DNA from: UBA4782 sp034430215
Lineage (GTDB): Bacteria; Chloroflexota; Anaerolineae; Anaerolineales; Anaerolineaceae
Assembly (NCBI GenBank): GCA_034430215.1
Contig: DAOUFE010000019.1
Span: forward strand, 372,001 to 436,000
DNA: 64,000 bases
Direction of reading: 5' to 3'
Positions within the stretch are counted from its first letter, which is position 1. Each line of letters begins with the position of its first letter. This document shows, one piece after another, positions 34,899 through 44,381 of this stretch. The translations under genes and the position numbers were made by a program. The notes under the pieces were generated by a model, which was not told the DNA's origin, made no database searches, and saw only the letters and a program-made list of their open reading frames with translations.

Positions 34899-35924
34899 AT
34901 GAAAAATATTTCCCGAAGAAAATTTCTAACAGAAGCATCCCTGGGATTAGGTGCGGTGATTCTGGCTGGTTTATCTGGTTGTAAAGCAGGAACTTCCCAA
35001 CCAATACCCCCTACACAAAGGATCAATACCAATATTAGTTCCACTGATACCGTGCAAGTTCCTCAAGATTCAACAAATAATTCTACAGTGGAACCAACAC
35101 CAACCTTAGGGTTGCCGCACCTTGCCGTTGCCAGAAATGGCGAACCCGAACTTATGGTGCGCCAGGTAATTGAAGCATTAGGTGGAATAGATCAATTTGT
35201 ATTTTCAAATGCCAATGTCATCATAAAACCAAATATTTGTGTGGCATACAACACCTATGAATTTGCCGCCACAACAAATCCCTGGGTGGTCGGGGCATTG
35301 GTTAAACTTTGCTTTGAAGCTGGTGCCGCCAGTGTAAAAGTAATGGATAATCCTTTTGGTGGAACAGCCGAAGAAGCATATAAGATTTCTGGAATTAGCG
35401 ATGCAGTACAGGCTGCCGGGGGAGAAATGGTTTATATGGTGGATAGAAAGTTTGTTGATACATCCATCCCAAATGCAACCAGCTTGAAAAAAACTGCAAT
35501 CTATCAAGACATCCTTGATGCGGATGTTTTAATCAATGTTCCCATAGCAAAAGTTCATGGTCTGGCAAAGCTAACCCTTGGTATGAAAAATCTCATGGGC
35601 ACGATCCAAAAAAGGGAAATCCTGCATACAAAAATTGGAAATAACCTAGCAGACCTTGCTGGTTTTCTTCGCCCTGAATTAACGATCATTGATGGAATTC
35701 GTGTATTAATGGAAAATGGTCCTACTGGTGGAAGTCTGGATTATGTGAAACAAATGGATACTATTATTGCATCCAGGGATATCGTTGCAGCAGATAGTTA
35801 TGCGGCAAGCACCTTATTTGGGATGGATCCTCTTTCTCTTTCATACATAGAAGCAGGTGTCTCTGCAGGGTTGGGTTCTGCTGATCTTCAACAATTGAAG
35901 ATCGAAGAATTTTCCAACAACTGA
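34899..35924 (+). CDS. DUF362 protein, Tat-exported lipoprotein
   Basis: This 341-residue protein has a twin-arginine signal (ISRRKFLTEASLGLGAVIL) ending in a lipobox (LSGC), followed by a Thr/Asn-rich linker and a DUF362 domain (VMVRQVIEALGG, NVIIKPNICVAYN, VMDNPFGGTAEEAY, DVLINVPIAKVHGLAKLTLGMKNLMG). DUF362 proteins are often found with 4Fe-4S ferredoxins and are thought to act in redox chemistry. Tat export suggests folding or cofactor loading before export. The start is ATG 34899, with AGGTGA upstream. The polyferredoxin gene starts 14 nt later. Confidence 0.85.
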   Translation: MKNISRRKFLTEASLGLGAVILAGLSGCKAGTSQPIPPTQRINTNISSTDTVQVPQDSTNNSTVEPTPTLGLPHLAVARNGEPELMVRQVIEALGGIDQFVFSNANVIIKPNICVAYNTYEFAATTNPWVVGALVKLCFEAGAASVKVMDNPFGGTAEEAYKISGISDAVQAAGGEMVYMVDRKFVDTSIPNATSLKKTAIYQDILDADVLINVPIAKVHGLAKLTLGMKNLMGTIQKREILHTKIGNNLADLAGFLRPELTIIDGIRVLMENGPTGGSLDYVKQMDTIIASRDIVAADSYAASTLFGMDPLSLSYIEAGVSAGLGSADLQQLKIEEFSNN

Positions 35925-35938
35925 TTTGGTTCATAGCA

Positions 35939-37456
35939 ATGAAGAAAACTCCCTCCATATCCTGGGTGATTATCCGGAAGATAGTTCAAGGAATTTTTCT
36001 GCTTTTATTTATTGTAATTATTATTTTGAATCAAAAAGCCAATTCATTAGAAGGATTGGCAAAAATACCGGTCCAATTAGATCCTTTGCTTGCCTTTTCA
36101 TCTTCATTAGCCGGCAGATTCCTGATCAAAGGAATTTTATTTTCTACCCTCATCTGGATCTTTACATTAATTTTTGGAAGATTCTGGTGTGGGTGGATTT
36201 GCCCCATGGGAACCCTGCTGGATATTCTTCACTTTCATTCAAAAAAGAGAGTAAACATTCCCGAATCCTTCCGAATTGGTAAATATTTTCTCCTGGGTGT
36301 GATCCTTATCTCATCTCTTTTTGGATTTCAAACCCTCGTATGGTTTGACCCAATATCGATCTTTCAACGATTATTAATTACGGGAATTCTGCCAGTTATG
36401 GATCGGGTTTTCACATGGCTTGAAATCGTACTTTATCCCATTCCATTTTTTTCGAATGTGATCAACAAAGCCGATCTGCTTCTGAGACCTGCCATTTTCC
36501 CTTTGCAACCTGTCCGTTTCACCAATATTGGATGGATCATTTCTATACCGGTTATCATTATTCTTCTCAATTTATTTTCAATGCGTTTTTGGTGTCGCTA
36601 TCTTTGCCCGTTGGGAGGTTTATTCGCTTTCCTTAGCCGGTTTTCAATATTCCGTCGCCAGGTTGATCTTGGAAAATGCACATGTTGCTCACAATGTGCA
36701 CAAAATTGCCCGACTGGTACCATTGATCAGACTGCTGGATATCGAAGCGATCCTGCTGAGTGCATCTTCTGTATGAATTGTGTCGAAGCATGTTCTTTTT
36801 CCGCGAATGAAATTAAACCGGAAATGCCTGAAATATTACATTTTCCTTATGATGCTGACCGGCGAAAATTATTCTCAAGTCTTGGATATGCAATATTGGG
36901 AGTTGCATTTTTAAAATTGGTATCTTCGTCAAACCGCACTCCAATAAGGCCACCCGGGATTATGCAAGGCTCCTTTTTGGCTCGTTGCGTACGATGTGGA
37001 GCTTGCTATAAAATTTGTCCAACAAATGCAATTCAACCTGCGCCATTCATGGATGAAAGCTATGGATCACCTGAGTTAATTCTCAGGATCGGGTATTGTG
37101 ACTATTCTTGTAATTCCTGCGGTCTTGTTTGTCCAACCCAGGCCATTCCTGTCTTACCACTGGAAGTAAAACGAAAAACTGTAATTGGGAAAGCGATCAT
37201 AAACACAAACAAATGTATCGCCTGGGCACAGCATCAAGACTGTATCGTTTGTGAGGAAATGTGCCCAATCCCCCAAAAAGCAATCTATCTGAAAGAAGAA
37301 ACATTCTTATCCCGAGATGGAGCAAATATTCGGGTAAAATTACCTTTTGTTGACCGTGAGTTGTGTATAGGTTGTGGTATTTGTGAAAATAAGTGCCCTG
37401 TTGTTGGTGAAGCTGCCATCAGGGTCGATCCTCTCGAAACAAATGGGATTTCATGA
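35939..37456 (+). CDS. Membrane polyferredoxin (NapH/NosR-like) with multiple 4Fe-4S motifs
   Basis: This 505-residue protein has about five membrane helices in its first half, with paired CxxxCP motifs (FWCGWICPMG, FWCRYLCPLG) as in NapH/NosR/CcoG relatives. It carries six further cysteine tetrads, starting KCTCCSQCAQNCP, CIFCMNCVEAC, CVRCGACYKICP, YCDYSCNSCGLVCP, CIVCEEMCP and CIGCGICENKCP. It should pass electrons between the membrane and a partner, plausibly the DUF362 protein. Its TGA stop overlaps the ATG of the next, glycan-related gene (ATGA), so the redox pair and the glycan genes are translationally coupled. Confidence 0.88.
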   Translation: MKKTPSISWVIIRKIVQGIFLLLFIVIIILNQKANSLEGLAKIPVQLDPLLAFSSSLAGRFLIKGILFSTLIWIFTLIFGRFWCGWICPMGTLLDILHFHSKKRVNIPESFRIGKYFLLGVILISSLFGFQTLVWFDPISIFQRLLITGILPVMDRVFTWLEIVLYPIPFFSNVINKADLLLRPAIFPLQPVRFTNIGWIISIPVIIILLNLFSMRFWCRYLCPLGGLFAFLSRFSIFRRQVDLGKCTCCSQCAQNCPTGTIDQTAGYRSDPAECIFCMNCVEACSFSANEIKPEMPEILHFPYDADRRKLFSSLGYAILGVAFLKLVSSSNRTPIRPPGIMQGSFLARCVRCGACYKICPTNAIQPAPFMDESYGSPELILRIGYCDYSCNSCGLVCPTQAIPVLPLEVKRKTVIGKAIINTNKCIAWAQHQDCIVCEEMCPIPQKAIYLKEETFLSRDGANIRVKLPFVDRELCIGCGICENKCPVVGEAAIRVDPLETNGIS

Positions 37457-39513
37457 ATTTATCGAAGCAAACCTGGATAAATATTCTATCGTCACTTTAC
37501 ATACCCGTTGCCCTACTTGGGCTCACTGTGCTGTCTTACGCACCGCTTATTTTCTCATTAGGGTTTTATTGGGATGATTGGCCTCTCATCTGGTTTGGAC
37601 ATTTACTGGGTACCAATGGATATCTGGAAGTTCTTGCAGGTGATAGACCATTTTTGGCAGGGGTATATCTCTTCAGCACCAGCATCCTTGGTGACTCTCC
37701 CATTCAATGGCACATTTTTGGGTTGTTGACACGTTGGTGTGTTACTCTCTCCTTCTGGTGGGCACTCTCAAAGCTCTGGAAGAATAGACAACAGGAAGTA
37801 TTTTGGATCGCAGCATTATTTGCTGTTTATCCGGGGTTTAAACAACAGCCAATTTCTGTCATATATAGTAATGGGTACTTACTGCTAATCGCTTTTTTTC
37901 TTTCTTTTGGATTTACTATCCTCGCATTTCGCGATCGCAAGCGATTCTTGCTCTATACAGGCATTGCAATAGTTCTTGATCTGTTTTGTAGTTTTTCCAC
38001 AGAATATTACTTTGGGTTGAATCTCGTTAGATTTGTCATTCTCTATTTTTTATTTCTTCCTCAAACGAAAGCTTTTTGGAAAACCATCAAGAAGACGATT
38101 ATCTTCTGGTTGCCTTACCTCGCAAGTATGATCGCCTTCTTATTGTGGCGGGTTGTATTCTTTAAATTCCCCACCTATCAGCCTGAAACCATAACAAAAT
38201 TATCCGAGCAAGGATTATCACTATCCTATTTTGGTCAACTTCTCTATCGAGTGATTCACGATTCTTTCTCTTCTGGAATTCAGACCTGGTTTGATTCTTT
38301 CCGCTTTCCATTACTTGAAGATTTTTCCATTCGTTCTAGAGCCGTGTTCTGGATCATTTTTGTAGTCGGAATCGCATTTTCACTTTTCATACTATTCTTT
38401 TACACACGCATCAAACCAGATAAAGAACAAGATTATGATAATGCCGAACCAGATTTTCTTAAAAGTGCTTTCTGGATTGGTTTATCCGCTTTAGTATTGG
38501 CTGGTATTCCATATTGGATCACAGATCTCCCCATTGAACTACAATTCCCGTGGGATCGTTTCAATCTGGCATTCATGGCTGGAAGTGCAATCTTTCTTGT
38601 CTGGATATTTATTTGGCTTTTTAGGTTGAAAAACCAGGTAAAAGTATTTTTGGCGCTCTTCCTTTCCATGGCAATGGCAAGTAACGTAATCAACGCGATA
38701 ACGTTTCAACGTGAATGGCAGACTCAAAATGACCTTTTCTGGGAGCTCACATGGCGCGCACCTCAGTTGAAAGAGAATACAACGGTTCTCACTTTTGGAT
38801 TACCTCTAAAGTATTATAGCGATAACTCCCTTACGGCTCCTCTCAATTGGATCTACGCACCAGAAAATCACTCCACTCAAATACCTTACCTCTTCGCATT
38901 TACCGATGTTCGAATTGGAGCTGCAATACCAGAATTGAAGAGGAATTTACCCATACATCAAACATATCGTAGCGCAGAGTTCAACGGAAACACCTCGAAC
39001 ATGGTGGTAGTTTTTTACTCGCCTCCAGGTTGTTTGCGTGTCCTCGATCCTTCACGAAGATGGGATGTCCCCGAACTGCCTGAAGATTTGAACAAAGCAT
39101 TCTACCTGTCAAATGTTAATCAGGTTTTACCTGATGGAAACACTGCTATTCCACCTCAAGACATCTTTGGTTCAGGATCAGAATCGAATTGGTGTTACTA
39201 CTTTGAAAAAGCTGATCTGGCGCGCCAATCTGAGAATTGGGATACAATCGTTTCCATGTGGAACGAAGCGAATTATTATAACTTTACTCCATCAGATCCC
39301 ACTGAATATATTGTTTTTGTTGAAGGATTTGCCCATAAAGGTGATTGGGATACTGTAGATCAATTATTCAGCAATGCCATGCTTCTCAATAGAAATGTTC
39401 ATTCACATATTTGCAGCCAGATAGAATATCTATCAAAAAACCTCTCGCAAACAGACAAAGATCAAGCTGCGCTTGACGAAATCGGGATCAAATATGAATG
39501 TACTTCTCAATAA
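37453..39513 (+). CDS. GT-C-like polytopic membrane protein, probable glycosyltransferase
   Basis: This 686-residue protein has about ten hydrophobic segments in the first 420 residues and a large extracytoplasmic C-terminal region with helical repeats (KADLARQSENWDTIVSMWNEANYYNF..., YIVFVEGFAHKGDWDTVDQLFSNAML). An early loop carries GFYWDDWPLIWFGH, an Asp-Asp placed as in GT-C glycosyltransferases. I cannot name a family. Its position between a polyferredoxin (ATGA overlap) and a GT2 polyprenyl-phosphate sugar transferase supports a role in building a surface glycan. Confidence 0.6.
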   Translation: MNLSKQTWINILSSLYIPVALLGLTVLSYAPLIFSLGFYWDDWPLIWFGHLLGTNGYLEVLAGDRPFLAGVYLFSTSILGDSPIQWHIFGLLTRWCVTLSFWWALSKLWKNRQQEVFWIAALFAVYPGFKQQPISVIYSNGYLLLIAFFLSFGFTILAFRDRKRFLLYTGIAIVLDLFCSFSTEYYFGLNLVRFVILYFLFLPQTKAFWKTIKKTIIFWLPYLASMIAFLLWRVVFFKFPTYQPETITKLSEQGLSLSYFGQLLYRVIHDSFSSGIQTWFDSFRFPLLEDFSIRSRAVFWIIFVVGIAFSLFILFFYTRIKPDKEQDYDNAEPDFLKSAFWIGLSALVLAGIPYWITDLPIELQFPWDRFNLAFMAGSAIFLVWIFIWLFRLKNQVKVFLALFLSMAMASNVINAITFQREWQTQNDLFWELTWRAPQLKENTTVLTFGLPLKYYSDNSLTAPLNWIYAPENHSTQIPYLFAFTDVRIGAAIPELKRNLPIHQTYRSAEFNGNTSNMVVVFYSPPGCLRVLDPSRRWDVPELPEDLNKAFYLSNVNQVLPDGNTAIPPQDIFGSGSESNWCYYFEKADLARQSENWDTIVSMWNEANYYNFTPSDPTEYIVFVEGFAHKGDWDTVDQLFSNAMLLNRNVHSHICSQIEYLSKNLSQTDKDQAALDEIGIKYECTSQ

Positions 39514-39533
39514 TAAATGGAGTATTTTCAACG

Positions 39534-40478
39534 ATGATTGACTCCTCCCTATCGTGTTCAGTAGTAATTCCAGTATTTAATGGATCAGATACGATTCCCG
39601 AATTAGTGGAACGATTAACCAACACGCTTTCTAATATTGCATCCAATTATGAAATCCTGCTGGTAAATGACGGCAGCCCTGATGATAGCTGGCAGGTGAT
39701 CCAAAACCTGGCATTCAAAGATCCCGCTCACATTGTTGGTATTAATCTTAAGCGGAATTTTGGCCAGCATAATGCATTACTTTGTGGTGTTCGTGCAGCA
39801 ATATATGAAATCATCATCACGATGGATGACGACCTGCAGCACCCGCCAGAAGAAATCACGAAACTATTGGAACAGTTACAAACAGGTTATGATGTAGTAT
39901 ATGGTCTGCCCTCTAAAATGCCCCATTCAGCATGGAGAAATTTTTTCTCATGGTTTACAAAACGTACACTTGCAAGAGTAATGGGTGTAAAAACTGTTCG
40001 AGATATCAGTTCTTTTCGCGCTTTTCGTACCTCCATTAGAGATGCTTTTGTCAATTTTCAAAGTCCGAGTGTTATTCTGGATGTGCTGCTTTCCTGGGGT
40101 ACAAACCGATTTGGAACTGTCAAAGTAAATGAAGAACCTCGCCAGCAAGGTCATTCCAATTATAATTTTTTGTCATTGGCATCTCAGGCTCTTTTAATTT
40201 TGACAGGATTCAGCACCATTCCTTTACGATTTGCAACAATGGTCGGTTTCTTTTTCATCTTTTTTGGTCTGGCTGTATTTCTCTATGTTTTGGTAGCAAC
40301 TCTTGCAGCAGGCAGTATCCCAGGCTTTCCTTTCCTTGCTTCAATAATCGCAATTTTTAGCGGTGTACAGTTATTCTCACTTGGGTTGATAGGAGAATAT
40401 TTGGGAAGAATTTTTGATCGGAGTATGGATCGGCCTCCTTATGTAATAGATGAGACCACCCAAAAAGAATTGTCATGA
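39534..40478 (+). CDS. GT2 family glycosyltransferase (polyprenyl-phosphate sugar transferase, DPM/GtrB/ArnC-like)
   Basis: This is a 314-residue protein. An N-terminal GT-A domain has SVVIPVFNGSDTIPELVERL, LLVNDGSPDDSW, NLKRNFGQHNALLCGV and the metal motif MDDDLQHPPEE, then two C-terminal membrane helices (FATMVGFFFIFFGLAVFLYVLV; FLASIIAIFSGVQLFSLGLIGEYLGRIFDR). Such enzymes charge undecaprenyl- or dolichyl-phosphate with a sugar for use outside. The frame is open from 39498, but ATG 39534 begins just before the conserved region. The stop overlaps the WbqC start (ATGA). Confidence 0.88.
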   Translation: MIDSSLSCSVVIPVFNGSDTIPELVERLTNTLSNIASNYEILLVNDGSPDDSWQVIQNLAFKDPAHIVGINLKRNFGQHNALLCGVRAAIYEIIITMDDDLQHPPEEITKLLEQLQTGYDVVYGLPSKMPHSAWRNFFSWFTKRTLARVMGVKTVRDISSFRAFRTSIRDAFVNFQSPSVILDVLLSWGTNRFGTVKVNEEPRQQGHSNYNFLSLASQALLILTGFSTIPLRFATMVGFFFIFFGLAVFLYVLVATLAAGSIPGFPFLASIIAIFSGVQLFSLGLIGEYLGRIFDRSMDRPPYVIDETTQKELS

Positions 40479-41164
40479 AATGTGTGATTCTTCAGCCTTC
40501 TTATATACCCTGGCGGGGATATTTTCATCAGATTGCTCTGGCAGATGTTTTTGTTTTTTATGATGATGTGCAATATGATGCCCGAGGATGGCGCAATCGC
40601 AATAAAATCAAAACACCATCTGGTTCACGTTGGATCACTATACCAGTTCATTCAAAAGGCTCTCAAATAGAACATATTCCTATCAATCAGATTAAAATCG
40701 ATTGGACAAAAAACTGGAACGAAGAGCATTGGTTGAGCTTGAAACACAACTATGCTAAAGCACCTTTTTTCTCTCAATATGCTGAAATCCTTCAAGATTT
40801 TTATGCTCATAAACCAGAGAAACTGATTGACTTCACGATCCCCCTCACAAAAATTATTGCTGACCTTCTTGGTTTTCACCCAACATTCATGTTATCTTCC
40901 CAACTTCAAGCAAAAGGAAGCAAAACTGACCGTTTGATTTCAATTCTTAAAACAATCGGGGCAGATTATTATATTTCGGGGCCGTCAGCAAGAGATTATA
41001 TTGATCCAATTCAATTTCGAGATGTCGGCATCGACCTGGAATACATGCAATATAATTATCCAGAATATACACAGCTATATCCTCCCTTCGACGGCCAGGT
41101 ATCTATACTGGATTTACTTTTTATGACCGGTTCGAATGCGAGAGACTATATCATTGGAAAATGA
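40475..41164 (+). CDS. WbqC family protein
   Basis: This 229-residue protein matches the WbqC family from its first residues: ILQPSYIPWRGYFHQIALADVFVFYDDVQYDARGWRNRNKIK, then WITIPV and GADYYISGPSARDYID. Members lie in O-antigen and glycoprotein glycan loci and are predicted N-acyl/glycine-modifying or related transferases, but the reaction is not firmly established. ATGA overlap with the GT2 gene and a 1-nt gap to the methyltransferase place it in the glycan operon. Confidence 0.88.
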   Translation: MKCVILQPSYIPWRGYFHQIALADVFVFYDDVQYDARGWRNRNKIKTPSGSRWITIPVHSKGSQIEHIPINQIKIDWTKNWNEEHWLSLKHNYAKAPFFSQYAEILQDFYAHKPEKLIDFTIPLTKIIADLLGFHPTFMLSSQLQAKGSKTDRLISILKTIGADYYISGPSARDYIDPIQFRDVGIDLEYMQYNYPEYTQLYPPFDGQVSILDLLFMTGSNARDYIIGK

Positions 41165-41165
41165 A

Positions 41166-41798
41166 ATGACTGACGTTCCAAATTGTGATAATGTAAAAAA
41201 ATATTTTGGTAAAGCACTTTCTGTCCATGGCAGTACTGCACAAGGAGCAGATTGGAATTCTACTCAATCACAAGAGACACGATTTGCTCAACTAATCAAA
41301 GTAATTAATGAGAGGGCTGATTTTACTATCCTGGATTATGGTTGTGGCTATGGTGCGATGGCCGAATATCTCCTTGCACAGGGATATGTATTTAAGCAAT
41401 TTTTCGGATGTGATATTCTTGAACCAATGATAAACGAAGCTAAACGGCTTCATCCTGACAAAGCTCGATTTTTCTTTACTACAGAATTTAAACAAATACC
41501 AATGGTAGATTACACAGTTGCAAGTGGTGTTTTTAACGCCCGGCTTCAAGCATCCTATGATGATTGGACAAAGTACGTTCTTGATTCATTGAACAACATT
41601 AATGAAATCACTAAAAAAGGATTTTCTGTTAATTTTCTTACAAGTTATTCTGACACAGAGAAAATGCAGGAAAGATTATATTATGCAGACCCCTGTTTTC
41701 TCTTTGATTATTGTAAAAAGCATTTTTCTAAAAATGTTGCCCTGTATCATGACTACGGTCTTTACGACTTTACCCTCATTGTCAGGAAAAACATATGA
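41166..41798 (+). CDS. Class I SAM-dependent methyltransferase
   Basis: This 210-residue protein has a Rossmann-type methyltransferase core: motif I ILDYGCGYGAMAEYL, an acidic strand-2 end FGCDILEPMINEAKRLHP, and a later VASGVFNARLQ. It probably modifies a sugar or lipid-linked intermediate of the surrounding glycan operon; the target is inferred from context only. The frame is open from 41136, but ATG 41166 avoids a 29-nt overlap with wbqC and has GGAAA upstream. Its stop overlaps the next start (ATGA). Confidence 0.78.
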   Translation: MTDVPNCDNVKKYFGKALSVHGSTAQGADWNSTQSQETRFAQLIKVINERADFTILDYGCGYGAMAEYLLAQGYVFKQFFGCDILEPMINEAKRLHPDKARFFFTTEFKQIPMVDYTVASGVFNARLQASYDDWTKYVLDSLNNINEITKKGFSVNFLTSYSDTEKMQERLYYADPCFLFDYCKKHFSKNVALYHDYGLYDFTLIVRKNI

Positions 41799-42922
41799 TT
41801 GACTTTAATCGCCCACATATTACAGGGAAAGAAATTGAGTACGCCTTGCAGGCATATGAAAATGCCCATATTTCTGGTGATGGTATATATACAAAAAAGA
41901 GCAGTGAGATATTAGAAAAAGTTCTCCATGCTAAAAAAGTATTATTGACCACCTCATGCACCCATGCTTTGGAATTATCCGCATTGCTGTTGAACATCCA
42001 GCCGGGTGATGAAGTTATTGTTCCTTCATTTACCTTTGTATCCACGATAAATGCATATGTGCTGCGAGGTGCTCATCCAGTCTTTGTCGATATCCGGTCT
42101 GACACCCTTAATATAGACGAATCCTTGATTGAAAACCGAATCACCGAACGAACCAAAGCTATCCTTCCCGTTCATTATGCAGGCGTTGGTTGTGAAATGG
42201 AAGCGATTCAGGTAATAGCTAATCATTATCACATTCCAGTTGTAGAAGATAATGCCCACGGATTATTTGGGAAATATCGTAATCAACCACTGGGTTCATT
42301 TGGCTGCATGGCTACACAAAGTTTTCATGAGACGAAAAATATTTCCATGGGTGAAGGTGGCGCACTGGTCATCAATGATCCTAAGCTGGTCGAACGCGCA
42401 GAGATCATACGCGAAAAAGGGACCAATCGAAGCCGCTTTTTCCGTGGTATGGTAGATAAATACACCTGGGTGGATATTGGTTCCAGCTATTTGCCTTCAG
42501 ATATACTGGCAGCAGTACTCTATGCCCAATTGGAAAATTGGCAAAGCATCCAACAGCATCGAGCAGAAATTTGGAATTATTATCATGATAACCTTTTGGA
42601 TTGGGCACTTGCGAATAATTGCAGATTGCCGGTTATACCAGAATATTGCCAGCAGGCATACCATATGTTTTATATACTCATGCCAGATTTCGATACTCGC
42701 CAACGATTTATTGATCACTTAAAACAGCATCAAATACATGCTGTTTTCCACTATTTACCTTTGCATCTTTCGGATATGGGTCGAAAATTCGGTGGAAAGC
42801 TTGGTGATTGTCCTGTTACGGAATCAATCAGTGATCGATTGGTAAGACTTCCCTTCCATAACGCTCTAACCCGAGAAGAACAATCCCAGGTTGTGAAAGT
42901 AACCAAATCTTTTCATTTTTAG
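41795..42922 (+). CDS. wecE: dTDP-4-amino-4,6-dideoxygalactose transaminase (WecE/RffA type)
   Basis: This 375-residue PLP aminotransferase is of the DegT/DnrJ family. The PLP-binding Lys is K181 in SFHETKN. The SFTFVSTINAYVLRGA, ILPVHYAG and VVEDNAHGLFGKY blocks and the length match WecE, which aminates dTDP-4-keto-6-deoxyglucose to dTDP-Fuc4N. That would supply an amino-deoxy sugar for the glycan assembled by the upstream genes. The last gene of the operon, it ends 10 nt from the convergent hisS stop. Confidence 0.9.
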   Translation: MIDFNRPHITGKEIEYALQAYENAHISGDGIYTKKSSEILEKVLHAKKVLLTTSCTHALELSALLLNIQPGDEVIVPSFTFVSTINAYVLRGAHPVFVDIRSDTLNIDESLIENRITERTKAILPVHYAGVGCEMEAIQVIANHYHIPVVEDNAHGLFGKYRNQPLGSFGCMATQSFHETKNISMGEGGALVINDPKLVERAEIIREKGTNRSRFFRGMVDKYTWVDIGSSYLPSDILAAVLYAQLENWQSIQQHRAEIWNYYHDNLLDWALANNCRLPVIPEYCQQAYHMFYILMPDFDTRQRFIDHLKQHQIHAVFHYLPLHLSDMGRKFGGKLGDCPVTESISDRLVRLPFHNALTREEQSQVVKVTKSFHF

Positions 42923-42932
42923 AAAAAAGCAG

Positions 42933-44198
42933 CTATTCGAGCAATTTCTGCATTGTTTCGACCAACCTGTCTTCAGAGACCAATTGCTGTTGGCTGTTAG
43001 TGAGATCTTTTATGGCAACCTTACCCTGAGATACTTCGTCAGGCCCTTGAAGGATCACATACCTCACACCCAACTTATCTGCGTATTTAAATTGCTTGAT
43101 CAATTTTGCAACTGTCGGATAACACAATACATTAAGCCCGGCAGCTCGTAATTTTGCAGCCAAACCGAAAGCAGAAGATAATGCGTTTTCATCAAATACC
43201 GCGACCAGACATGTTTTTTTGAAAGGCGTTAGTTCAGGTAGTAGACCATATTTTTCTAATACTAAAGTGATCATTACATCACCCATGGCAAAACCAACCC
43301 CTGGTAAAGGTTCTCCGCCAACAGCTTCTACAAGATTGTCGTAATGTCCTCCACCCAGGATTGCCCTACCTCCATCCAGGTCATTTGCTTCGAATACAGT
43401 TCCTGTGTAATAATCTAGCCCACGAATAATATGAGCATCAAATTTCACAAATTCTTCTACCGATAGTGCTTTAAGTGCAGCAAAAAGCCGTTGTAGAGAT
43501 TCTGATCTTTTCCATAATTCTACATCTTGAAGAATAGCTTCCAGACCATTCAATTGATTCTGGGTGAAACCTAATTCCAGGGCATAGTTTTCCCATTCCT
43601 TGGTTGGTAGCTTGTCGCTTCTATCTATCAAGCGAAAAGCAGACTTTTTTATTTCACCCGATATTTTAATTTCACTGAGAGCTTCATCCATTAATCGTCT
43701 GTCATTTACTCGTATCCCGACTTGTTTTGAGGTTAACCCTACTGAACGGAGGAATTCGACACAAATAGCGATTAATTCTGCATCAGCTTCAGGGCTGCTG
43801 ACACCAATCATGTCAATATTCCACTGGAAGAATTCTCGTGATCGACCTTTTTGAGGGCGTTCATACCGCCAAAATGGTCCAAATGACCACCATCTTAACG
43901 GATAAGTGAGCTGATTCTGCCTTTGTGCAACCATTCGGGCGAGACTGGGTGTCAATTCGGGTCGTAGGGTTAGCAGCTCTCCACCACGATCTTGCAAGAC
44001 AAACGCCTGTTCTTTAACTAGTTCTTCCCCTGATTTTGCGGCATAAAGGTCAATCTTTTCAAGAAATGGACCATCATATTCTTCATAACCAAATCGCGAA
44101 GAAATGTCTCTTATCTTTTCATACAACCAGCCATGAATTGCTTTCTCTGCAGGGTAAAAATCCCTGGCACCCTTTACTGATGGAATTAGTGTTTTCAT
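42933..44198 (-). CDS. hisS: Histidyl-tRNA synthetase
   Basis: This 421-residue class II synthetase has motif 2 (WWSFGPFWRYERPQKGRSREFFQWNIDMIG), histidine A (RGLDYYTGTVFE) and motif 3 (GVGFAMGDVMI). The C-terminal anticodon-binding domain is present (about 325-421). The start is ATG 44198 (MKTLIPSVKGARDFYP), the family's usual N-terminus. The extra nine codons from 44225 lie between a -10-like TAAAAT and the gene and are not needed. It is divergent from the hydrogenase operon. Confidence 0.95.
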   Translation of the reverse strand: MKTLIPSVKGARDFYPAEKAIHGWLYEKIRDISSRFGYEEYDGPFLEKIDLYAAKSGEELVKEQAFVLQDRGGELLTLRPELTPSLARMVAQRQNQLTYPLRWWSFGPFWRYERPQKGRSREFFQWNIDMIGVSSPEADAELIAICVEFLRSVGLTSKQVGIRVNDRRLMDEALSEIKISGEIKKSAFRLIDRSDKLPTKEWENYALELGFTQNQLNGLEAILQDVELWKRSESLQRLFAALKALSVEEFVKFDAHIIRGLDYYTGTVFEANDLDGGRAILGGGHYDNLVEAVGGEPLPGVGFAMGDVMITLVLEKYGLLPELTPFKKTCLVAVFDENALSSAFGLAAKLRAAGLNVLCYPTVAKLIKQFKYADKLGVRYVILQGPDEVSQGKVAIKDLTNSQQQLVSEDRLVETMQKLLE

Positions 44199-44231
44199 AA
44201 TATTAGTCGCCCTTCTGATGATCAAAAGTGA

Positions 44232-44237
44232 ATTTTA
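44232..44237 (-). promoter_or_regulatory. Extended -10 of hisS (TGcTAAAAT)
   Basis: The reverse strand reads TGCTAAAAT, giving a leader of about 27 nt before ATG 44198. Confidence 0.5.
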
Positions 44238-44294
44238 GCATAAATATATTAGAAAAGCTTTTCGATGTTGGGCAAATAAAACGGAGGTGCTTTC

Positions 44295-44324
44295 TTGACA
44301 TACTCTTAACAATGTAGGTATGAT
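44295..44324 (+). promoter_or_regulatory. Sigma70-type promoter of the hydrogenase operon
   Basis: Consensus TTGACA, an 18-nt spacer and TATGAT give a start near 44331, about 51 nt before the first gene. It is the clearest promoter on this strand before the whole 44.4-56.4 kb series. No obvious operator palindrome overlaps it. Confidence 0.75.
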
Positions 44325-44381
44325 AAAATTCTTTACATACAAGATAATTGGCTATTTACCATTTACACGTGGCAGGTGCTT

